Assembly: GCA_029007415.1 (NCBI GenBank)
Contig: JAQXHT010000039.1
Location: forward strand, 1 to 25,522
DNA: 25,522 nt
Reading direction: 5' to 3'
From: a bacterium
GTDB taxonomy: Bacteria > Bacillota_I > Bacilli_A > RF39 > UBA660
The notes under the pieces were generated by a model that saw nothing but the letters and a program-made list of their open reading frames with translations, was not told the origin of the DNA and made no database searches. How positions within the stretch are numbered: position 1 is the first letter of the stretch; each line of letters opens with the position of its first letter. A program made the position numbers and the translations under genes. Below, piece after piece: positions 21,288 to 25,522 of the stretch.

Positions 21288-22829
21288 ATGGTCTTGAGAA
21301 AACCGTATGCATTTTTAATTCAATATTTTCAAAGAATTCACCTTTTTTTACTAGGACTTTGTTTTTATTTGTTCTATAAGACAAGTGTATTGCGTACTTT
21401 TGTTAGTGAATTTATAAGAACAGAAAGTTACAACCAAGACTTAGAATCAATTACTCGTTATGTCGGATTTTTACCAGTATTCGTCATTTTATTATGTCTT
21501 GGTATTTTCCTCGCTTTAATGGTTTTATTAAGACATAAAAAGAAACCATGGAAGATTTATTTATTTCCATTTTTTAATTATATCTATTTGTTAGTAACAA
21601 TGCTTTATGTTAGAAATTTCTTTACAGGTTATAATGATGCATCAGATATAACTAGAATTATGGCAGGTAGAGATTTACTATTTATCGCTTACTTTTTACA
21701 ATTTGGTGTTTTCTTATTATTAATTCTTCGTACTTTAGGAATAGACCTTAATAAATTCGGTTTTAAAAATGATCAGGAATATTTAGAAATAAAAGAAGAA
21801 GATAGAGAAGAATTTGAACTTAACTTTGAGTTTGATAAAGATGTCTTCATTAGAACATTCAATAAGCTATTGCGTAACTTTAAATACTTTTATCAAGAAC
21901 ATAAATTTATCTTAAATGCTGTATTTACTATCATTGCTGTTTATCTTGTTTCTTATACTTATTATTACTTTGCTATTTTACACCGTATTTACAAAGAAGG
22001 TGATACTTTCCAATCTAATTTTTACCAAATAACAGTTAAAGATAGTTACTTAACTAATCGTAAATCAAATGGAGACTTAATTGATGAAGATTCGAAATAC
22101 TCTTACGTAATCGTAAAACTAGCTGTTAAGAACTTAGGTACTAATAGATCAATGTATACTGATAGATTTCATTTGATGAATAGAAGTAGAGAAGGAGAAA
22201 GAGCTCCTCAATATCAAACCTACTTCTCACAATACGGACATACTTATGATGATACTGAATTTGCTAACAATGAAACAAAGGAGTTTACACTTATCTATCG
22301 TGTTGAAAGTAAATGGTGGAAAAGAAGGTATATGTTATATTATCAAGGACTTGACAAATCGTTCCTTTTAAGAAAAGTAAGACTTAAAGTAAAAGATTAT
22401 CAACAAATTAAATCAGAAGATGAAAAGAAATTGAAACAAGTGATGAAAATAGGTAGTAAAGACTTCAAATTTACGAAGTATCAAATCTTAGATAGTGTTA
22501 ATTATTATACTTACAAATGTAATGCTTCTGGTTGTAGCGTAATGGAAGATGAAGCCACAGCTCACAATAAAATGATTTTACAAATCGACTATATGAGTGA
22601 CTATTTTGACCCTAAAACTTTTGTTGACTTTTCTACTAAGTATGCTAAAATTAAATATGAAGATAAGAAAGGTAAAACGAGTAGTGTAGACTGTGAGAAT
22701 GCTATTCCAAGAGATTATACCAATAATGCACTTTACTTAAAAGTCCCAGCAGCACTTAAAAATGCTACAAAAATTGATTTAGTTTATACGATAAATGGCA
22801 AACAATATACCTATCATATAAAAGAGTAG
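21288..22829 (+). CDS. Multi-pass membrane protein with large extracytoplasmic C-terminal region
   Basis: A 513-residue protein of no recognised family. It has about five hydrophobic helices (roughly 13-32, 53-80, 88-108, 125-150 and 207-230) and a cytoplasmic acidic loop between the last two (LEIKEEDREEFELNFEFDKD). The remaining 280 residues are probably outside the cell and strand-rich, with a DUF4352-like stretch (KYSYVIVKLAVKNLGTNRSM) and two cysteine-containing segments (CNASGC). It heads the operon with the DUF5011 protein (14-base gap) and the sortase, so it is likely part of a surface assembly or export function. GGGGTGTG precedes the ATG. Confidence 0.7.
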   Translation: MVLRKPYAFLIQYFQRIHLFLLGLCFYLFYKTSVLRTFVSEFIRTESYNQDLESITRYVGFLPVFVILLCLGIFLALMVLLRHKKKPWKIYLFPFFNYIYLLVTMLYVRNFFTGYNDASDITRIMAGRDLLFIAYFLQFGVFLLLILRTLGIDLNKFGFKNDQEYLEIKEEDREEFELNFEFDKDVFIRTFNKLLRNFKYFYQEHKFILNAVFTIIAVYLVSYTYYYFAILHRIYKEGDTFQSNFYQITVKDSYLTNRKSNGDLIDEDSKYSYVIVKLAVKNLGTNRSMYTDRFHLMNRSREGERAPQYQTYFSQYGHTYDDTEFANNETKEFTLIYRVESKWWKRRYMLYYQGLDKSFLLRKVRLKVKDYQQIKSEDEKKLKQVMKIGSKDFKFTKYQILDSVNYYTYKCNASGCSVMEDEATAHNKMILQIDYMSDYFDPKTFVDFSTKYAKIKYEDKKGKTSSVDCENAIPRDYTNNALYLKVPAALKNATKIDLVYTINGKQYTYHIKE

Positions 22830-22843
22830 AAAGGACGAAGAAG

Positions 22844-24661
22844 ATGGATAAACAAAAACTAAAAAAGACAATTATCTTAGTAGTCATAGTTCTTGCCGTA
22901 TTATATATATTATGGAATTTCTTCCTTTATCCACATCAAGCCTTTAGACATAATGAAAAAATATTAAGTGAAGCAGGAAAAAGATATTTTGAAATAAATA
23001 GTAGAAATCTACCAACGGAAGTAGGAAGGGTTTCTACTGTTTCGCTTGAAACACTTATCAAACAGAAATACTTAGATGAATTAAAGATAAAGAACAATCT
23101 TTGTGATATAAGAGAAAGCAATGTAAAAATTAAGAATGAGAGTAGTGGTGAAAAATCTTATTATACACACTTGAAATGTGGTTCTATACATAGTAATGTT
23201 GATTATACTGGACCAGTAATAAAATTAAATGGTAAAAGTGAGATGACGATTAATGTCGGAGATACTTTCACTGACCCAGGAGTTTTCAATGTTCGTGATG
23301 CTACAGATGGGGAATTAAAAATAGAAGATGTTTATATCAAAGGTAGTGTTAATTCTAATAAAATAGGTACTTATGAAATAACTTATACCGCTTATGACTC
23401 TTTAGAAAATGAAACAACTGTAACTAGAACAGTCAAAGTAGTTAGAAAATTAAGTGATACCATTAAAAATGCTACTCAAGATACAAACAATTATTATAAA
23501 GGTACATTAGTAGATAATTATATAATGTTTAATAATATGGTCTTTAGAATAGTTCGGGTTAATAAAGATAATACTGTTACTATTGTAAGTGATAGTCCAT
23601 TAGCAAATATCGATTATAATGCTTCGAATGGTAGATTTGAAGATAGTAATATGGATGAATGGTTAAATAAATATTTTTATAGTTTTTTAAATAGTAAAAG
23701 TAAAAAATTAATAGTATCAAGCAAATGGTGTGATGATGTAATAACTGATGAAACTATTACTAAAACAACTTGTGATAGATATAGTTCTCTAAAAAAGATA
23801 GGAATCTTATCAATTGAAGATTATAACAATACCTTTGATGAAAATGGTAATACTTATTTAAATAGTACAGCACGAACTTGGTATAACAACTTTACTAAAA
23901 ATAATGAAGTATGGTCAATCAAGTCTAGTTCATCAGCTGCTTATAAAGATAATATCTTATTGAACATCAAACCAGCTTTAACTTTATCTAGTGAAATAGA
24001 AATAGTAAGTGGAACTGGTGAACAGGATGACCCTTATATCATTGGGGCAGAAACAAGTGCAAAAAGAGATATGAAAGTCAATAAACTAGACATAGGCCAG
24101 AAGATTAGTTATTCAGGTTATACTTGGGTAATAGCTGGTAAAGAAGATGATGGTACAACAGAGATTATAATGGCTGACTACTTAAATACTGGTGAAGAAG
24201 GTCTAGGAGATAGAGTTAACATTTCTTACAATACTGCAAGTTCAGTAAAAATATATAATCCTAAAGAACAAGGAAATATTGGTTATCAAATTTCTAATGA
24301 TTTATCCAAATACATTGATACAAGTTATCTAGTAAGTAAAGAAATTGAAGTACCAATATATGCTAAAAATGTAACATATAAAGGAAAACATGATACGAAA
24401 ACCTATAAAGTAAGACTATCTGTACCATCAGTATTTGAAATATTTAGTGGTAAGTTAAAAGGAATAGCAAGTTCTTATTGGTTAATTGATTCTTCTAAAG
24501 AAGAAGAGAACAAAACTTTAATTGAAACCGATGGAACAACACCATTCTATTATAGAGAAACTAATAAATCAGCAGGAGTAAGATTAAGAGCTTATCTTAA
24601 AAAGAGCGCTTATGTAAAATCTGATGATTGTACAAATAGTATTTGTAGAATTGGAAAGTAG
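22844..24661 (+). CDS. Membrane-anchored surface protein with a DUF5011 Ig-like domain
   Basis: A 605-residue protein with one N-terminal transmembrane helix (about 9-29) and the rest outside the cell. Residues 36-85 resemble a pilin-like helix (ILSEAGKRYFEINSRNLPTE). Residues about 124-200 form a DUF5011 Ig-like domain (VIKLNGKSEMTINVGDTFTD, GTYEITYTAYDSLENETT). Two or three further strand-rich modules follow, with GTGEQDDPYIIG near 395-405. Cysteines at 87 and 112 and a pair near the C-terminus may form disulfides. There is no LPxTG-like C-terminal sorting signal, so it is not an obvious sortase substrate despite the sortase gene next to it. Function is unknown; adhesion or envelope structure is a guess. 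Confidence 0.72.
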   Translation: MDKQKLKKTIILVVIVLAVLYILWNFFLYPHQAFRHNEKILSEAGKRYFEINSRNLPTEVGRVSTVSLETLIKQKYLDELKIKNNLCDIRESNVKIKNESSGEKSYYTHLKCGSIHSNVDYTGPVIKLNGKSEMTINVGDTFTDPGVFNVRDATDGELKIEDVYIKGSVNSNKIGTYEITYTAYDSLENETTVTRTVKVVRKLSDTIKNATQDTNNYYKGTLVDNYIMFNNMVFRIVRVNKDNTVTIVSDSPLANIDYNASNGRFEDSNMDEWLNKYFYSFLNSKSKKLIVSSKWCDDVITDETITKTTCDRYSSLKKIGILSIEDYNNTFDENGNTYLNSTARTWYNNFTKNNEVWSIKSSSSAAYKDNILLNIKPALTLSSEIEIVSGTGEQDDPYIIGAETSAKRDMKVNKLDIGQKISYSGYTWVIAGKEDDGTTEIIMADYLNTGEEGLGDRVNISYNTASSVKIYNPKEQGNIGYQISNDLSKYIDTSYLVSKEIEVPIYAKNVTYKGKHDTKTYKVRLSVPSVFEIFSGKLKGIASSYWLIDSSKEEENKTLIETDGTTPFYYRETNKSAGVRLRAYLKKSAYVKSDDCTNSICRIGK

Positions 24662-24673
24662 TGAGGTGTAAAG

Positions 24674-25456
24674 ATGAGTAAAGAAAAGAAAGTTATCTAC
24701 TTAGCAGTGATAATTCTTCTTATAGCAACAGTTATTTACTTTGTATCATCTCGTCCTAAAGTGAGCAAATTTAAAATGCTCGATAGAACGACGGAGATAA
24801 ATGATGCAAAAAATAAAGATAACTGGATAGGAGGATGGCTTAGAGTAGAAGGAACTAATATTGATATGCCAATAATTATAACAAGTCCTGGTTTCTATAT
24901 GGATAAAAATGTTGATGGCAGTTATGGAACAGTTTATTCAAGACCAGATGATGAAACCAATCATCCAAGTATCGTTTCTCATAATATAAGAAATGTATCC
25001 AGAAAGCCTATAGTTGGTGATGATACAATGACTGGCTTTGAGCAATTAATGAGTTTTATCTATCTAGATTTTATTAAGGAAAATCAATTTATCGCTTATA
25101 CTGATGTTAATGGTAAACAATCATTATATAGAATTTATGCAGTATCACTTATTGATAATGATCAATCAGCTTCTTATAAAGATACTTATACTGAGCAAGA
25201 AGAAGATGAATACATTGATCAAGCAAAAAAAGAAAGTATGTATGATATAGATGTTGATGTTTCTTCAAGTGATAAACAAGTAAGTCTTCTAACTTGTACA
25301 AGATTTTATGGTAGTAGTACTTCTTACAGTTTTAAGGTAGATGCAAGAGAATTACGAGATGGTGAGAAGCAACAACTAGCCAAAGTAAAGACTAATAAAA
25401 ATTATGAAAAGATAGAAAAACGAATGAAGGAAGGTACAAAAAATGATAAAGCATAG
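24674..25456 (+). CDS. Class B sortase
   Basis: A 260-residue membrane-anchored transpeptidase that should cleave a sorting motif and attach surface proteins to the wall. After an N-terminal helix (8-25) it shows the sortase B pattern: WIGGWLRVEGTNIDMPII, catalytic His103 in SIVSHNIRN, and catalytic Cys208 in VSLLTCTRFYG. The arginine that normally follows about ten residues after the Cys seems absent (Tyr218/Ser219); Arg210 or Arg225 could take its place, so the active site is unusual. It lies 12 bases after the DUF5011 protein gene and overlaps the next gene start, so its substrates may be encoded just beyond the window. Confidence 0.85.
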   Translation: MSKEKKVIYLAVIILLIATVIYFVSSRPKVSKFKMLDRTTEINDAKNKDNWIGGWLRVEGTNIDMPIIITSPGFYMDKNVDGSYGTVYSRPDDETNHPSIVSHNIRNVSRKPIVGDDTMTGFEQLMSFIYLDFIKENQFIAYTDVNGKQSLYRIYAVSLIDNDQSASYKDTYTEQEEDEYIDQAKKESMYDIDVDVSSSDKQVSLLTCTRFYGSSTSYSFKVDARELRDGEKQQLAKVKTNKNYEKIEKRMKEGTKNDKA

Positions 25457-25522
25457 GAAAATAAAATTACTCAGCATAATCGTAATAGCTTGTATTCTTT
25501 TGACACCAGCTACCAAGTCAGC
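25443..25522 (+). CDS. Start of a secreted protein (runs off window)
   Basis: An ATG at 25443 lies inside the end of the sortase gene, with GGAAGG upstream. The 26 visible residues (MIKHRKIKLLSIIVIACILL, then TPATKS) are a classical signal peptide: basic start, hydrophobic core and a likely cleavage site just beyond. It may be a sortase substrate or another surface protein; nothing more can be said from this fragment. Confidence 0.65.
   Translation, partial: MIKHRKIKLLSIIVIACILLTPATKS

Noticed and set aside
1..25522. UGA read as tryptophan, as in Mollicutes
   Set aside because: TGA serves as stop at several genes (for example 7841-7843 and 9380-9382) and Trp residues in conserved proteins are encoded by TGG.
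1..25522. CRISPR array, tRNA or rRNA genes
   Set aside because: No regularly spaced repeat of 25-40 bp, no cloverleaf-like sequence with a TTCGA-type T-loop and no rRNA signature was seen.

Overview
The window comes from a very AT-rich Gram-positive bacterium of the Firmicutes (Bacilli or a Bacilli-like, wall-bearing relative of the Mollicutes such as gut RF39/Erysipelotrichia-type lineages). The evidence is the Bacillus-like order rpsU - yqfC - yqfD - ybeY - dgkA - era - yqzL - recO - glycyl-tRNA synthetase, the infC-rpmI-rplT operon with an L20-type leader, strong AGGAGG-type ribosome binding sites, a lipobox protein and a class B sortase. TGA is used as a stop and TGG for Trp, so the code is the standard bacterial one. 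The genus-level assignment is inference.

Region 1 (1-3130, minus strand) is accessory. It holds the 5' end of a GT4-type glycosyltransferase, a stand-alone response-regulator receiver protein, a 58-residue ORF resembling the start of DUF2628 proteins, a complete IS66-family element (935-2604) with perfect 21-bp terminal inverted repeats, and a double-HTH XRE regulator. Region 2 (about 3084-6095, plus strand) is a compact bacteriocin locus divergent from the regulator: a C39-peptidase ABC exporter with a probable ATT start, a one-helix accessory protein, two tiny precursors with double-glycine leaders, each carrying a GxxxG motif and one C-terminal cysteine, and a 40-residue membrane peptide that is the candidate immunity factor. 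The two precursors look like the halves of a two-peptide (class IIb-like) bacteriocin. The promoter region carries four TTGGTA-like repeats spaced one helical turn apart.

Region 3 (6104-14312) is core genome: rpsU, the sporulation-associated pair yqfC/yqfD, a VanZ-like protein, ybeY, undecaprenol kinase dgkA, era, a small yqzL, recO, an unusual PAP2-phosphatase/DgkA-kinase fusion, glycyl-tRNA synthetase and a C26 glutamine-amidotransferase-like hydrolase. Region 4 (14309-15349) is a tandem pair of paralogues of a family I do not recognise. Region 5 (15360-20750) is translation: infC (ATT start) behind an L20-type attenuator, rpmI, rplT, rpsB, tsf and typA. rplT and rpsB both end in the same extra helical (HeH/SAP-like) module, about 93% identical at DNA level, which points to recent copying between neighbouring ribosomal protein genes.

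Region 6 (20757-25522) is a cell-envelope region: a thioredoxin-like lipoprotein on the minus strand, divergent from a plus-strand operon encoding a multi-pass membrane protein, a DUF5011-containing surface protein, a class B sortase and the start of a secreted protein. The divergent promoters share a 17-bp perfect palindrome covering both -35 boxes.
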